The notes: generated from the sequence alone by a model not told the origin. Counted from the stretch's first letter, positions 35,242 through 44,293 are shown. The stretch is DNA of 64,000 nt from Streptomyces flaveolus (GCF_014648815.1 NZ_BMRV01000003.1:186001-250000); one strand, 5' to 3'. A program made the numbers and translations.

Positions 35242-36450
35242 TCAGTGCCCGGCGGGCACTGCGGCGTGTTCGGCCGCCGTCGACCTGGCGGCGACGCGGC
35301 CCGCGGCCCTGCGGCGGTCGAGGTGGGCGGCGACGAAGGCGAGGAGCAGGGCGGTGCCGGAGAGGATGGCGCCGATCCAGTTGGGGGAGGTGTAGCCCAG
35401 GCCGGCGGCGATGACGAGGCCGCCGAGCCAGGCGGCGAGGGCGTTGCCGAGGTTGAAGGCGCCGATGTTGGCGGCCGAGGCCAGGGTCGGGGCGGCCGAG
35501 GCCTGGTCGAGCACCCACTTCTGCAGCGGCGGCACGGTCGCGAAGCCCAGCGCGCCGATCAGCGTGAGGGTGATCGCGGCCGGCACCTTGTGATGCGCGG
35601 TCGCGGTGAACAGGAGCAGGGCGAGGCTCAGACCCGCCAGGGCGATGAAGAGCATCGGCATCAGCCTGCGGTCCGCGAACCGGCCGCCGAGCAGATTGCC
35701 GAGGAACATGCCGATCCCGAACAGGACGAGCAGCCACGTCACCGCGCCCTCGGTGTAACCGGCGACCTCCGTCATCATCGGGGTGATGTAGGTGATCGCG
35801 GCGAACACACCGCCGTAGCCGAGGACCGTCATCGCCATGGCGAGCCAGACCTGGACGTTCTTGAAGGCCGCGAACTCGTTCCGCACGCTCACCGATGCGG
35901 AGCGGCCCGTCTCGGGCACCAGCTTCGCGACGCCGAGGAATCCGACGACGCCGAGCGCGGCGACGATCAGGAACGTGACGCGCCAGCCGGCGGCCTGGCC
36001 GATCGAGGTGCCGCCGGGGACGCCGACGATGTTGGCCACGGTCAGGCCCATGAACATCAGGGAGATGGCCGAGGCCTTCTTCTCGGGTGCCACGAGGTCG
36101 GCGGCGACCACGGAGCCGATGCCGAAGAACGCGCCGTGAGCGAGGGAGGCCACGATCCTGCCGACGAGCATGAGGCCGAAGGTGGGGGCGAGGGCCGAGA
36201 GGGTGTTGCCGACGACGAACAGTGCCATCAGGAACATCAGCATCTTCTTGCGGGACACCTTGGTGCCCAGCACGGTCAGCAGCGGCGCGCCGATGACGAC
36301 GCCGAGGGCATAGCCGGACACCAGCCAGCCGGCGGTCGGGATGGTGACGCCGAAGTCACCCGCGACCTGGGGCAGGACGCCCATGATCACGAATTCGGTG
36401 GTGCCGATCCCGAAGGCCCCGATGGTCAGAGCCAGGAGTGCTAGAGGCAT
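35242..36450 (-). CDS. MFS transporter (DHA1/AraJ-like)
   Basis: A 402-aa protein with 12 hydrophobic segments, opening with LALLALTIGAFGIGTTEFVIMGVLPQV in its family form, and the inter-helix motif VSRKKMLMFLMALF. This subgroup (arabinose efflux AraJ, chloramphenicol resistance CmlR-like) exports small molecules. It is the first gene of the operon, behind the site B promoter. GGAAG lies upstream of the ATG. Confidence 0.88.
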   Translation of the reverse strand: MPLALLALTIGAFGIGTTEFVIMGVLPQVAGDFGVTIPTAGWLVSGYALGVVIGAPLLTVLGTKVSRKKMLMFLMALFVVGNTLSALAPTFGLMLVGRIVASLAHGAFFGIGSVVAADLVAPEKKASAISLMFMGLTVANIVGVPGGTSIGQAAGWRVTFLIVAALGVVGFLGVAKLVPETGRSASVSVRNEFAAFKNVQVWLAMAMTVLGYGGVFAAITYITPMMTEVAGYTEGAVTWLLVLFGIGMFLGNLLGGRFADRRLMPMLFIALAGLSLALLLFTATAHHKVPAAITLTLIGALGFATVPPLQKWVLDQASAAPTLASAANIGAFNLGNALAAWLGGLVIAAGLGYTSPNWIGAILSGTALLLAFVAAHLDRRRAAGRVAARSTAAEHAAVPAGH

Positions 36451-36494
36451 GGGAGCTGTCTTCCAGGTGATTGCGTGAGGCGCTTACGTTCGAA

Positions 36495-36526
36495 GACAAT
36501 AGTTGCAGACGCCGTATAGATGCAAG
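36495..36526 (-). promoter_or_regulatory. promoter/operator upstream of MFS operon (site B)
   Basis: Minus-strand -35 TTGCAT (plus 36520-36525) and -10 TATTGT (36496-36501) are 18 bases apart. The plus-strand CAATAGTTGCAGACGCC matches site A at 16 of 17 positions, and flanking CGC-TTACG and GAAG are shared too. The leader to the MFS start would be about 38 bases. Confidence 0.5.
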
Positions 36527-36709
36527 CGCACTCTGAATCGGATCGGATGTGCCCTCGCCTGCAACCGTGGGTCCGGTCCGGCGGGGGAGCCGCGTCGACC
36601 GGTCGTCCTGAATGCCGCGGTGTCCGGTTCTCACTGGTCCGCGGTAAATGCCTGGACTGAGAACCTCGCTCGACGGGAGACTTCCGACCTCCGAACCTCC
36701 GGGAGCGTG

Positions 36710-38575
36710 ATGGGAACAACGGACACGCGAGCGCCGACGCCGGGCAGGAGCGCGGTCGTTCTGGCACTGCGCCGCTACGGCCGGGAACTGCTGCGCCTAC
36801 GAGAGCTGGCCCTGCCCGCGCTGCTGCTGCCGGCCGTGGGAAACATCGGCATCCGCTACGTCGCCCCGCTGCTGATCGCCAAACTGGCAGGTCAGGCCGC
36901 CGACGACAGCGGCCTCACCCTCACCTCGGCCCTGCCGTACGTGCTGGGCTTCGGCGTGACCTTGCTGCTCGCCGAGGCCGTGTGGCGGGTCGGGCAGCAC
37001 TGCCTGAACCGTGTGGACGCCCTCGGCATGGAACACCTGTACGTGGAGGGCATGGACGAACTCCTCGCCAAGGACGCGGCGTTCTTCCACGACAACTTCG
37101 CCGGCTCCCTGACCAAACGGGTGCTGAGCTTCGGCAAGCGCTTCGAGGACTTCGTCGACACGGTGACGTACCGGATCGTCGGCAGTCTCGTGCCCCTGGT
37201 GTTCGGTGCCGTGGTGCTCTGGAGCTACGAACCGATGCTCGTCGTCGGCCTGCTGGTGATGATCGCGCTGACCGTGCTCACCGCGACGCCGTTGATCCGG
37301 CGCAGGCAACGGCTCGTCAACCACCGTGAGGCGGCGATCGCCCGGGTCTCCGGCCACGTCGCCGACAGTCTCACGAACATGGAGACCATCCGGGCCTTCG
37401 CGGCCGAACGGCGGGAGGCCGACGAACACCGCAGCCGCGTCGCGGACTCCCGGCGTCTGACGCTGAGGTCCTGGGACTACGGCAATCTGCGCGTCGACAC
37501 CCTGATCGCCCCCATGTCCGTGCTGACCAACGTGCTGGGTCTCCTGGTCGCCATCGCCTTCGGTGGCCCGGGCCAGGGCGTGGAGGAGGTCGTCGTCGCC
37601 TTCACCTACTACTCCAACGCGACCCAGATCATGTTCGAGTTCAACCAGATCTACCGGCGTCTGGAGAGCTCGATGACCGAGGCCGCGCAGTTCACGGAGC
37701 TGCTGCTGGATCCTCCCACCGTGCTCGACCCGACGGCACCCGAACCGCTCCTGCCGCGGGACACCGGCATCCGCTTCGAGGCGGTGACCTTCGCCCACGC
37801 GGGTGCGAAGCCCATCTTCCAGGGACTCGACCTGGACGTGCCCGCGGGCGCACGGATCGGTCTGGTCGGCAGGTCCGGCGGCGGCAAGACCACGCTCACC
37901 CGCCTCCTGCTGCGGATGTCGGACATCGACGGCGGACGCATTCTGATCGGCGGTCAGGACATCAGCCGACTGCGCCAGAGCGACCTGCGCTCACTGATCG
38001 CCTACGTCCCGCAGGAACCCGCCATGTTCCACCGCAGCCTGCGCGACAACATCGCCTTCGCCCGGCCCGGCGCCACCGACGACGAGATCCACGCGGCGGC
38101 CGCGGCCGCACACGTCACGGAGTTCGCCGACCACCTCCCCGACGGTTTCGCCACCTTGGTGGGGGAGCGGGGAGTCAAACTCTCCGGCGGGCAACGCCAG
38201 CGCGTCGCCCTGGCCAGGGCCATCCTGCGCGACGCCCCGATCCTGCTGCTCGACGAGGCGACCAGTGCCCTGGACTCCGAGAGCGAGCTCCTCGTCCAGG
38301 ACGCCCTGTGGCGGCTGATGGACGGACGCACGGCCCTCGTGGTCGCCCACCGCCTGAGCACCGTCGCCGGCATGGACCGTCTCGTCGTCCTCGACCACGG
38401 AAGCGTCGTCGAACAGGGCACCCACGGGGAGCTGCTCGCGGGGAACGGTGCCTACGCCAAGCTGTGGCAGCACCAGTCGGGCGGCTTCCTCGGCGAAAGC
38501 GAGTCGGCCCTCGGGTCGGTCCCGGGAGCCGGTCCAGGCGGCCTGCCGGGACCGGCCGAGCCGGCGCCCATGTGA
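36710..38575 (+). CDS. ABC transporter, fused permease and ATP-binding domains
   Basis: A 621-aa half transporter: six hydrophobic segments in residues 25-330, then an ATPase domain with Walker A GRSGGGKTT, Q-loop YVPQEP, signature LSGGQRQRVALARA, Walker B ILLLDEATSALD and H-loop VAHRLS. Homodimers of this exporter type move lipids, peptides or drugs. The ATG at 36710 has GGGAG just upstream; the open frame extends 69 codons further without family similarity. No obvious partner gene is near. Confidence 0.88.
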   Translation: MGTTDTRAPTPGRSAVVLALRRYGRELLRLRELALPALLLPAVGNIGIRYVAPLLIAKLAGQAADDSGLTLTSALPYVLGFGVTLLLAEAVWRVGQHCLNRVDALGMEHLYVEGMDELLAKDAAFFHDNFAGSLTKRVLSFGKRFEDFVDTVTYRIVGSLVPLVFGAVVLWSYEPMLVVGLLVMIALTVLTATPLIRRRQRLVNHREAAIARVSGHVADSLTNMETIRAFAAERREADEHRSRVADSRRLTLRSWDYGNLRVDTLIAPMSVLTNVLGLLVAIAFGGPGQGVEEVVVAFTYYSNATQIMFEFNQIYRRLESSMTEAAQFTELLLDPPTVLDPTAPEPLLPRDTGIRFEAVTFAHAGAKPIFQGLDLDVPAGARIGLVGRSGGGKTTLTRLLLRMSDIDGGRILIGGQDISRLRQSDLRSLIAYVPQEPAMFHRSLRDNIAFARPGATDDEIHAAAAAAHVTEFADHLPDGFATLVGERGVKLSGGQRQRVALARAILRDAPILLLDEATSALDSESELLVQDALWRLMDGRTALVVAHRLSTVAGMDRLVVLDHGSVVEQGTHGELLAGNGAYAKLWQHQSGGFLGESESALGSVPGAGPGGLPGPAEPAPM

Positions 38576-38776
38576 CCGAGTCGGCCGGGCCCCTGCTGTC
38601 CGGCCGCCGGACCGGCGCGCCGCGCCCGGTCACCCGGCGGATTCGCGCCGCCCGCGCGTCCGCCGCCCGGGTGGGCAGCTCCCAACGGGTGAATCCGGCC
38701 TCTCGCCGACCGGCGGCCGACGAGACAGCGGGAAGGCCACCTGTACACCGACATCCGATGGTCACGGAGCGCCCCC

Positions 38777-39097
38777 ATGCCGAAGTTCCTCATCCATGCC
38801 ACCTACACGTCCGAGGGCTCGAAGGGCGTCCTCCAAGAGGGCGCGAGCGGCCGGCGCGCCGCCGTCGACCAGGTCGTCACCAGCCTCGGCGGGAAGGTCG
38901 AGGCCATGTACTTCGCCTTCGGGGAGGCCGACACCGTGCTCATCGTCGACTTCCCCGACGCGGTCTCCATGGCTGCCGTCAGTCTCGCCGTCAAGGCCGG
39001 CGGTGGCGTGCAGACCCGTGCCACGCCGCTCCTCACTGTCGAGGAGGTCGACGAGGCCGCCCGTCGGCAGGTCAGCTTCCGCGCCCCCGGCGCGTGA
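38777..39097 (+). CDS. GYD-domain protein
   Basis: A 106-aa ferredoxin-like protein with FLIHATYTSEGSKGVLQEGA at the start and KVEAMYFAFGEADTVLIVDFPD in the middle, the GYD-domain pattern (here with GEAD in place of the eponymous GYD). The function of the family is unknown. Start chosen as the first ATG matching the family. Confidence 0.8.
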   Translation: MPKFLIHATYTSEGSKGVLQEGASGRRAAVDQVVTSLGGKVEAMYFAFGEADTVLIVDFPDAVSMAAVSLAVKAGGGVQTRATPLLTVEEVDEAARRQVSFRAPGA

Positions 39098-39124
39098 CGT
39101 CACGCCACCGCCCCGGACCCGCTC

Positions 39125-39142
39125 CGACCCCGCACGGGGTCG
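39125..39142. terminator. hairpin downstream of GYD gene
   Basis: Perfect 7-bp stem CGACCCC / GGGGTCG with a GCAC tetraloop, 28 bases after the GYD stop and before the converging membrane peptide gene. Confidence 0.55.
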
Positions 39143-39226
39143 AGCCGTCCGCTCAGTGGGGCCCCTCCCGGGCGTTGCTTCCGCCCCGGACCCCACTGCT
39201 CGGCCACCCGTCGGCTTCCCGGGCCG

Positions 39227-39364
39227 TCACACCCAGGGGCGGACGGACCCGTACAGGTCGATGCCGGCCTGCACGGTGCGCAGCGTCCAGTACACGGCCG
39301 TCATGCCGGCCGCCACGACGACACAGCCCTTCCGGAACCTGTACCACCCCTTCCACTGGCGCAT
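39227..39364 (-). CDS. 45-aa membrane peptide
   Basis: A 45-residue product with a basic N-terminus (MRQWKGWYRFRKG) and one transmembrane segment (CVVVAAGMTAVYW), ending in SVRPWV. GGGAGG lies 7 bases before the ATG, a strong ribosome site that supports a real gene. Open codons run 47 further upstream but look non-coding. Function unknown; it is too short for most gene finders. Confidence 0.5.
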   Translation of the reverse strand: MRQWKGWYRFRKGCVVVAAGMTAVYWTLRTVQAGIDLYGSVRPWV

Positions 39365-39834
39365 CGCGTACCTCCCTCGTGCGTACTGGCGTGGGGCCAG
39401 GACCCGGTCCGCACTCTCGGGACCGCGGTGCTCGAGAGGCGTAGGCCGATGCCGTGGGCGGCGCCGCACGGAACAGGAGAAGTAGACGATTCGGGGGCTG
39501 GGCACCGCGCTTCACCAGGAGCAGGGCCTGTGACACGCACGATGCGGTCTCTCACCTGAGGATCTGCTGATTCGGGATAGACGTCGCTGATCTTCTCTGC
39601 CTCAGATGATCCTGCTGTGCCCCATGTCGCGCTCAGTTTCCCGGGGTGTGTCGTCGACCAAGCCCCCGGACGGCTGCGTCCCGGCCCTGGATGGCCTGCG
39701 GACTCGTCTGCTGTGGACGCCTCGGGTAGCAAGGTCATGTTCGCGTTGCGCGCTCACGGAAAATGGTTCGAGCGAGGCGGTGTCCCGCTGCTACTTTCGT
39801 GATGGACCGTGAAGTCGTCGTAGGAGGTGACCCC
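39365..39834. other. long intergenic region without convincing gene
   Basis: This stretch is less GC-rich than its surroundings. Short open frames on both strands (for example 39606-39812, plus) lack ribosome sites and the third-position GC bias. No tRNA, repeat or mobile element is visible. It may hold the promoter for the GNAT/IF-1 operon. Confidence 0.5.
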
Positions 39835-39888
39835 GTGAACGCAGTTACCCGTGGGTGCTCCCTCGACCCGTCACGGTCCGGCGGCTGA
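39835..39888 (+). CDS. possible 17-codon leader peptide before GNAT/IF-1
   Basis: TAGGAGGTGACCCC, a near-perfect ribosome site, precedes GTG at 39835. The frame reads MNAVTRGCSLDPSRSGG and stops at 39886-39888, 55 bases before the GNAT start. Such a strong site on a tiny frame suggests a regulatory leader, or an N-terminal remnant of a lost gene. Confidence 0.35.
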   Translation: MNAVTRGCSLDPSRSGG

Positions 39889-39943
39889 CGTTCGGTGCCG
39901 CCAGGAGCGCCTGAGATCGAGGCACTCCTGGAGGGAGACTCCG

Positions 39944-40735
39944 ATGGACACGAAGCCTTTCACGTCCGGCCCGAGCGACAACGCGGTGCTGATCACACGC
40001 GTCGCGGACGGGCAATGGCACGCGCTGGACGACGACCTGGTGGTCGGCCGGGGACATGCGGGGCGCCGACCCGACGGACGGTTGTTCGTCAGCATCGACG
40101 CCTGGCACGAAACCGTCTTCGACCGGCTCGCCGAGACGATGTCGGCACAATTGCCCGCGCCGCTGTACACGGTGGTCGACGAGGCCGACGTCGAGCTCAC
40201 GGCACGCTGGCAGCGGGCCGGATTCACGATCCGGCGCCGCGAAGGGGAGTACGTCGTGCCGACCGACCCGCAGGTCACGGGGCTCGAGGCAGCCCTGCCG
40301 CCTTCGGGTGTGACGATCGTCCCGGCCGGTCAGGCGGACGAGCGTCTGCTGCGGGCGCTGGACCGCGCGGTCCGGGAAGAAGTCGAGGCGACCGTCGGGT
40401 GGCAGTCGATGCCCGCGGAGGTGATTCCCCGGCCCGAAGGCGACACCGTCGTCGATCCGTCGAAGTACGCGGTGGCCGCGGCGCCGGACCGCTACCTGGG
40501 GCTGATCCGGGTGGTGATCCCGATCCGGCCGCGCATCGGGCTGCTCGCCGTCCGGGCCGGCGAGCAGCGCCGCGGCATCGCGCGGGCGCTGACGGCCCAC
40601 GCGCTGGAGACGCTGCACCGCTCCGGGTTCGGCTCGGCCTGGACCGAAGTCCAGGAGTCGAACGAAGCGGCCGTGGCGCTGTTCGAGGGCATCGGTGCCC
40701 GGCTCATGGGCAGCAACCTGGAACTGGTGCGATGA
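39944..40735 (+). CDS. GNAT-family N-acetyltransferase
   Basis: A 263-aa protein whose C-terminal ~150 residues are a GNAT domain: acetyl-CoA-binding [24 protein letters not shown] in the motif A position, and [21 protein letters not shown] in motif B. The N-terminal ~110 residues are a divergent second GNAT-like half. The ATG at 39944 has GAGGGAG upstream. Its stop overlaps the ATG of the IF-1 gene, so both are translated together. Confidence 0.85.
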   Translation: MDTKPFTSGPSDNAVLITRVADGQWHALDDDLVVGRGHAGRRPDGRLFVSIDAWHETVFDRLAETMSAQLPAPLYTVVDEADVELTARWQRAGFTIRRREGEYVVPTDPQVTGLEAALPPSGVTIVPAGQADERLLRALDRAVREEVEATVGWQSMPAEVIPRPEGDTVVDPSKYAVAAAPDRYLGLIRVVIPIRPRIGLLAVRAGEQRRGIARALTAHALETLHRSGFGSAWTEVQESNEAAVALFEGIGARLMGSNLELVR

Positions 40736-40956
40736 CGAAGAACAGGAACGTCGTCGAAGTCGAGGGCAAGGTCGTCGAGTGCCTGCGCAGCGCCATGTTC
40801 ACCGTGGAGCTCGAGAACGGCCACCAGGTGCTCGCCCACATCAGCGGGAAGATCCGCAAGAACTACATCAAGATCATGCTGGAAGACCGGGTACTGGTGG
40901 AGATCCCGCCGTACGACCTGACACGCGGCCGGATCGTGTTCCGGTACCGGAACTGA
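40732..40956 (+). CDS. infA: translation initiation factor IF-1, accessory copy
   Basis: A 74-aa OB-fold protein with the IF-1 core [41 protein letters not shown] and [15 protein letters not shown] [16 protein letters not shown]. Bacterial infA is normally within the ribosomal protein operon; here it is coupled (ATGA) to a GNAT gene, and several positions differ from the usual Streptomyces sequence (for example [13 protein letters not shown] instead of KMRMHYIRILPDD as I recall it). It is therefore probably a second, condition-specific IF-1. Confidence 0.9.
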   Translation: MTKNRNVVEVEGKVVECLRSAMFTVELENGHQVLAHISGKIRKNYIKIMLEDRVLVEIPPYDLTRGRIVFRYRN

Positions 40957-41092
40957 CGCAGATCGCCCCGTCCGCCGCAGCTGACACCCGGGGCCCCGGT
41001 CACGGCGTTACCGTGCCCGGGGCCCCGACGGCGGCTCGCACCACCCGCTCCCGCCGGGAGACCGGGCAGGCGTCCGTCGCGGACCGCTGCCC

Positions 41093-41866
41093 TCAGGTAC
41101 CCGCCGGGTCGCCAGGCCGAAGCAGCCACGAACCGGCGACGGTCAGGAGGTGGCGTGCGCCGGAGGCGACGGCGTGGCGGTCGGACGGCGCGTAGCGCGG
41201 GGAGTGGTTCATGACGGTGCCCGGCGGGAGCGTGCCGCGTTCCAGGGCGGCGACGGCCTCCGCGCCGAAGTCCTCCGGAGCGGTACCGCCGAAGTGGAAC
41301 ATGACCGACGGGCAGCCGGCCGCCGCCGCGAACCGGCCGAAATCCTCGCTGGCGGAGAGCGGGGCGGGCAGGACTCGGGTCAGGACCCCCTCGTCGCCGA
41401 GGGCCGCCAGGACGCGCGCGGTGGCGTCCGCGTCGTTGACCGTCAACGGGAAGGAGTCGTAGGTCCTCACGTCCGGTGCCCGGGTGGCGCCCTGGGCGTC
41501 CGCCTCCGCGCGGACGATGCGCCCGAGGTCGGCCAGGGCCTGCTCGCGCGTCTGCTCGTCGAACGTCCGCAGGCTGCACCGCAGTTCCGCGACGTGCGGA
41601 ATGACGTTGGGCACGGTTCCGGAGTGGACGGCACCGACGGTCAGGACAGGCGACGGCGACAGCGGTGCCATCCGGGCCGAGAGGGTCTGCAACCGCATGA
41701 CCACCGCAGCCGCCATCACGACGGGATCGGTGGCGAGGTGGGGGGCGGACGCGTGCGCGCCCGCACCGTGCAGCGTGACGTCGATACTGTCCGCAGCCGC
41801 CATGACGGTGCCCGGCCTCGTGATCACCACACCGGCGGGGAGCGGGCCCACGTGCTGGCGACGGCA
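41093..41866 (-). pseudogene. M20-family peptidase, N-terminal half missing
   Basis: About 258 codons match the C-terminal part of an M20 amidohydrolase: HVGPLPAGVV, VTLHGAGAHASAPH (dimerisation domain), SGTVPNVIPHVAEL, and SEDFGRFAAAAGCPSVMFHFGGT. The N-terminal metal-binding region with the HxCGH and EE motifs is gone. At about 41860 the sequence changes abruptly, in another frame, to the start of an MFS transporter. It cannot be an active peptidase. Confidence 0.75.
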
Positions 41867-41954
41867 GAGCCAGATTGATCACCTGACGGTCGATGTAATC
41901 GACGGCCCAGGCGACGAAGAGCAGGACCGCGGTGGTCCGAGTGGTCCGGTGCAC
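41859..41954 (-). pseudogene. MFS transporter, first 32 codons only
   Basis: From the GTG at 41954 (GGGAGG 8 bases upstream) the frame reads the first helix of an MFS protein, TTAVLLFVAWAVDYIDRQVI then NLALPS, and then runs into the M20 fragment out of frame. Everything after the first transmembrane segment is lost. Confidence 0.65.
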
Positions 41955-42154
41955 AGGAGGGCCTCCCGCTCCCTGAGGCGACGCTTGGCGCACACCCTGC
42001 ACCGGCCGCCGTTCACCACCGCCACATCGCAGGAATCCGGCAGCCGAGGGGCCGCGGCGCCGGAAACCGCCGGATCGGCACCACCACCGCCCGGCGGCCG
42101 CGGCGGCCGGTGCCGGGCGCGACGGTCTTCAGTCGCGCCGTCCGCGCTGACATC

Positions 42155-43285
42155 ATGGCGCGCGTGCTGTCCACCGACACCGCCCCCACGCTGCCCGGCG
42201 GCGCCGGGCCCGCCACCCTCGCCGACGGGATCACCGAACTGAGCGAAACCGATCTGGCGTTGGTCGAGGCCCTCCAGCTGGACCCACGGGCACCCTGGTC
42301 CCGGATCGGCGCGGTCATCGGCATCGACGCCACCACCGCGGCGCGCCGCTGGCGGCGGCTCACCGACAGCGGCGCGGCCTGGATGACGGCGTATCCGGCG
42401 CAGCACACCTCGGTGATCGGCTATGTGGACCTCGCCTGTGACGCGGGCGCCGTGGACCCGCTGACCAGGCGGCTGCAGTCCTGGGGACCGGTGTTCAGCC
42501 TGGAACGCACCACGGGGGAACACCCGTTGTTCCTCGGCGTGGCCGCCCGCGACCTGCCGTCCCTGGACGACTTCGCCGTCCGGCAGCTGGGCGGCCTGCC
42601 CGGCGTGCGCTCGGTGCGGCTGAGTGTCTGCACCGTGGTGCACCGGGAGGGCAGCGGCTGGCTCGTGCACACCCTCAACGCACGGCAGCGCTCGGACCTC
42701 GGCGGCGGGGGCACGGCCCCTCGCCGTCCGGGGCCGCGCACCGGGCCGCACGAGAGCGACCGCAGACTGCTGCTGGCCCTCGGCGTCGACGCCCGCCGGG
42801 GCCACGCGGAGCTCGCCCGCGTGTGCGACCTGACCGAGACCACGGTGCGCCGGCGACTGCGGCGCATGATCGCGGGCGGCGAGGTCTACTTCCGGTGCGA
42901 CCTGACCCAGCACCTGGCCGGCTGGCCGGTCATCGCCACCTTCCGCATCACGGTCCCCGGCCCGGGGACGGAGGCGACGGCGAGAGCGCTGGCCGCACTG
43001 CCCGAGACCCGGCTGTGCTCGTCCGTGACGGGCTCGGACAATCTGCTGCTGTCCGTGTGGCTGCGCTCGCCCGGGGACTGCGACGCCCTGGAGGAGCGGA
43101 TGCTGCGCCGGCACCCCGGCCTGCGGATCAGCGAGCGGAACATCACTCTGCGCACCGTCAAACGCATGGGCCGGCTGCTGGACGAGGACGGCCGGGCCCG
43201 CGGCCACGTGCCGATCACGGCGGCCGAGGCACGTGTCCGAGGGGCGTGCCCAGGGGACGCCGGCCGAGCGGACGAGCTGCGCTGA
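42155..43285 (+). CDS. Lrp/AsnC-family regulator, duplicated domains
   Basis: A 376-aa protein similar in layout to the regulator at 27924-28946: first unit ETDLALVEALQLDPRAPWSRIG, second unit SDRRLLLALGVDARRGHAELA with TVRRRLRRMIAGG, and the shared ending RTVKRMGRLLD. The start is uncertain; ATG at 42155 is used. It diverges from the MFS/M20 relic, so it has lost its probable target operon but remains open itself. Confidence 0.83.
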   Translation: MARVLSTDTAPTLPGGAGPATLADGITELSETDLALVEALQLDPRAPWSRIGAVIGIDATTAARRWRRLTDSGAAWMTAYPAQHTSVIGYVDLACDAGAVDPLTRRLQSWGPVFSLERTTGEHPLFLGVAARDLPSLDDFAVRQLGGLPGVRSVRLSVCTVVHREGSGWLVHTLNARQRSDLGGGGTAPRRPGPRTGPHESDRRLLLALGVDARRGHAELARVCDLTETTVRRRLRRMIAGGEVYFRCDLTQHLAGWPVIATFRITVPGPGTEATARALAALPETRLCSSVTGSDNLLLSVWLRSPGDCDALEERMLRRHPGLRISERNITLRTVKRMGRLLDEDGRARGHVPITAAEARVRGACPGDAGRADELR

Positions 43286-43311
43286 TGCCCGGATGGGTGG
43301 ACCATGGAGTC

Positions 43312-43521
43312 ATGACCAGGCGTCTTGTTGTGGTCGGGCGGCCGTCGCCGAGCGGCGGTCGCAGGGTCCGTGCGGACGGGGAGATCCTGGGGCTGGCGTA
43401 CGACCTGCGGGACGTCGAGGAGTTCCTCCGCCGTGTCGGGCTGGAGGACATCGACGTGGTGACGTCGGACCTGATCGAGTGGCGCGGCGGGGGCCCGGCG
43501 GTATGGACGGTCCGGACGTGA
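43312..43521 (+). CDS. small hypothetical protein
   Basis: A 69-aa product (VVVGRPSPSGGRRVRADGEI, then DVEEFLRRVGLEDIDVV and DLIEWRGGGPAVW) with compact alpha/beta character. GGAG lies very near the ATG. An in-frame ATG at 43285 overlaps the Lrp stop (TGATG) and would give 78 aa by coupled translation. Function unknown. Confidence 0.6.
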   Translation: MTRRLVVVGRPSPSGGRRVRADGEILGLAYDLRDVEEFLRRVGLEDIDVVTSDLIEWRGGGPAVWTVRT

Positions 43522-43530
43522 GGTGCCGAT

Positions 43531-43554
43531 GCGCCTCGGGGGCGGCACAGGCGC
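43531..43554. terminator. bidirectional hairpin
   Basis: Arms GCGCCT (43531-43536) and AGGCGC (43549-43554) lie between convergent genes. Confidence 0.4.
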
Positions 43555-43569
43555 GTGCAGCGCCCCGCG

Positions 43570-44229
43570 TCAGGACGTGACGGTCAGCAGACGCAGGCCA
43601 CCGGTCAGTTCCCGCAGGCATCGCACCACGAGCTCCGCCGGAGAGACCGTGTCGGCAGCCTCCGTGTCCGTCAGGGCCCACGTCTCCAGTGCCACGCGGA
43701 TCGCGTCGGTCGCCGCGGCGGCGACCAGCCGCACCTCCAGGGGGTCGGGATCCGGCCCCGCCAGGCGGGTGACGATCGGCAGCAGCTGCTCCTCCGACTC
43801 CTGATTCACCCGGTACCAGACCGCTCGCAGCGCGGGGTCGTTCCGGGCCGCCCGCAGCAGCCCGCGGGTCCAGCGCAGCCCTTCGTCCTCCGTCGCGGGC
43901 CCCGGGGGAGACAGGGACGCGACCGCCGCGGACTCCAGGGCCTGCGCGAGCGCCACCTGCGCACCGGACTCGGCGAGCAGGGCCCGCCAGTAGTCCCCGC
44001 CGGACGACAGCAGTGGTCCGACCGCGTCCTGCTTGCTGCGGAAGTACCGGTAGAACGTGCGCAGGGCGACGCCCGCCCGGTCCGCGATCTCTTCCGCCGT
44101 CGTGCCGTCGGGCCCCTTCTCGGTGAACAGCTCGGCCGCGGCACGGGCGATGTCCAGCTGCGTCGCCGCCTTGCGGCGCTCGGTCAGCGAGGAGGTCGAG
44201 GCGGAGCGGGCCGGCCGGGACTGGTTCAT
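43570..44229 (-). CDS. TetR-family regulator
   Basis: A 219-aa TetR protein: AEEIADRAGVALRTFYRYFRSKQ (recognition helix region) after TQLDIARAAAELFTEKG. The C-terminal ligand domain has a helix GLRWTRGLLRAARNDPALRAV typical of one actinobacterial TetR group (MftR-like). The ATG at 44229 is chosen. It diverges from an SDR gene; a 17-bp inverted repeat lies between them. Confidence 0.87.
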   Translation of the reverse strand: MNQSRPARSASTSSLTERRKAATQLDIARAAAELFTEKGPDGTTAEEIADRAGVALRTFYRYFRSKQDAVGPLLSSGGDYWRALLAESGAQVALAQALESAAVASLSPPGPATEDEGLRWTRGLLRAARNDPALRAVWYRVNQESEEQLLPIVTRLAGPDPDPLEVRLVAAAATDAIRVALETWALTDTEAADTVSPAELVVRCLRELTGGLRLLTVTS

Positions 44230-44276
44230 GGATGAAGCGTACGCGGCCACACCTCCCTCAGGCACGTCACGCCGCT

Positions 44277-44293
44277 GTGTCAAAACGTGCCAC
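44277..44293. promoter_or_regulatory. TetR operator-like inverted repeat
   Basis: GTGTCA-AAACG-TGCCAC fits GTGNCA-N5-TGNCAC in the TetR/SDR divergent region. A wider repeat GGCACGT (44261-44267) / ACGTGCC (44285-44291) overlaps it. Confidence 0.5.

Noticed and set aside
39606..39812. 68-codon plus-strand frame
   Set aside because: No ribosome site, no third-position bias, no known motif.
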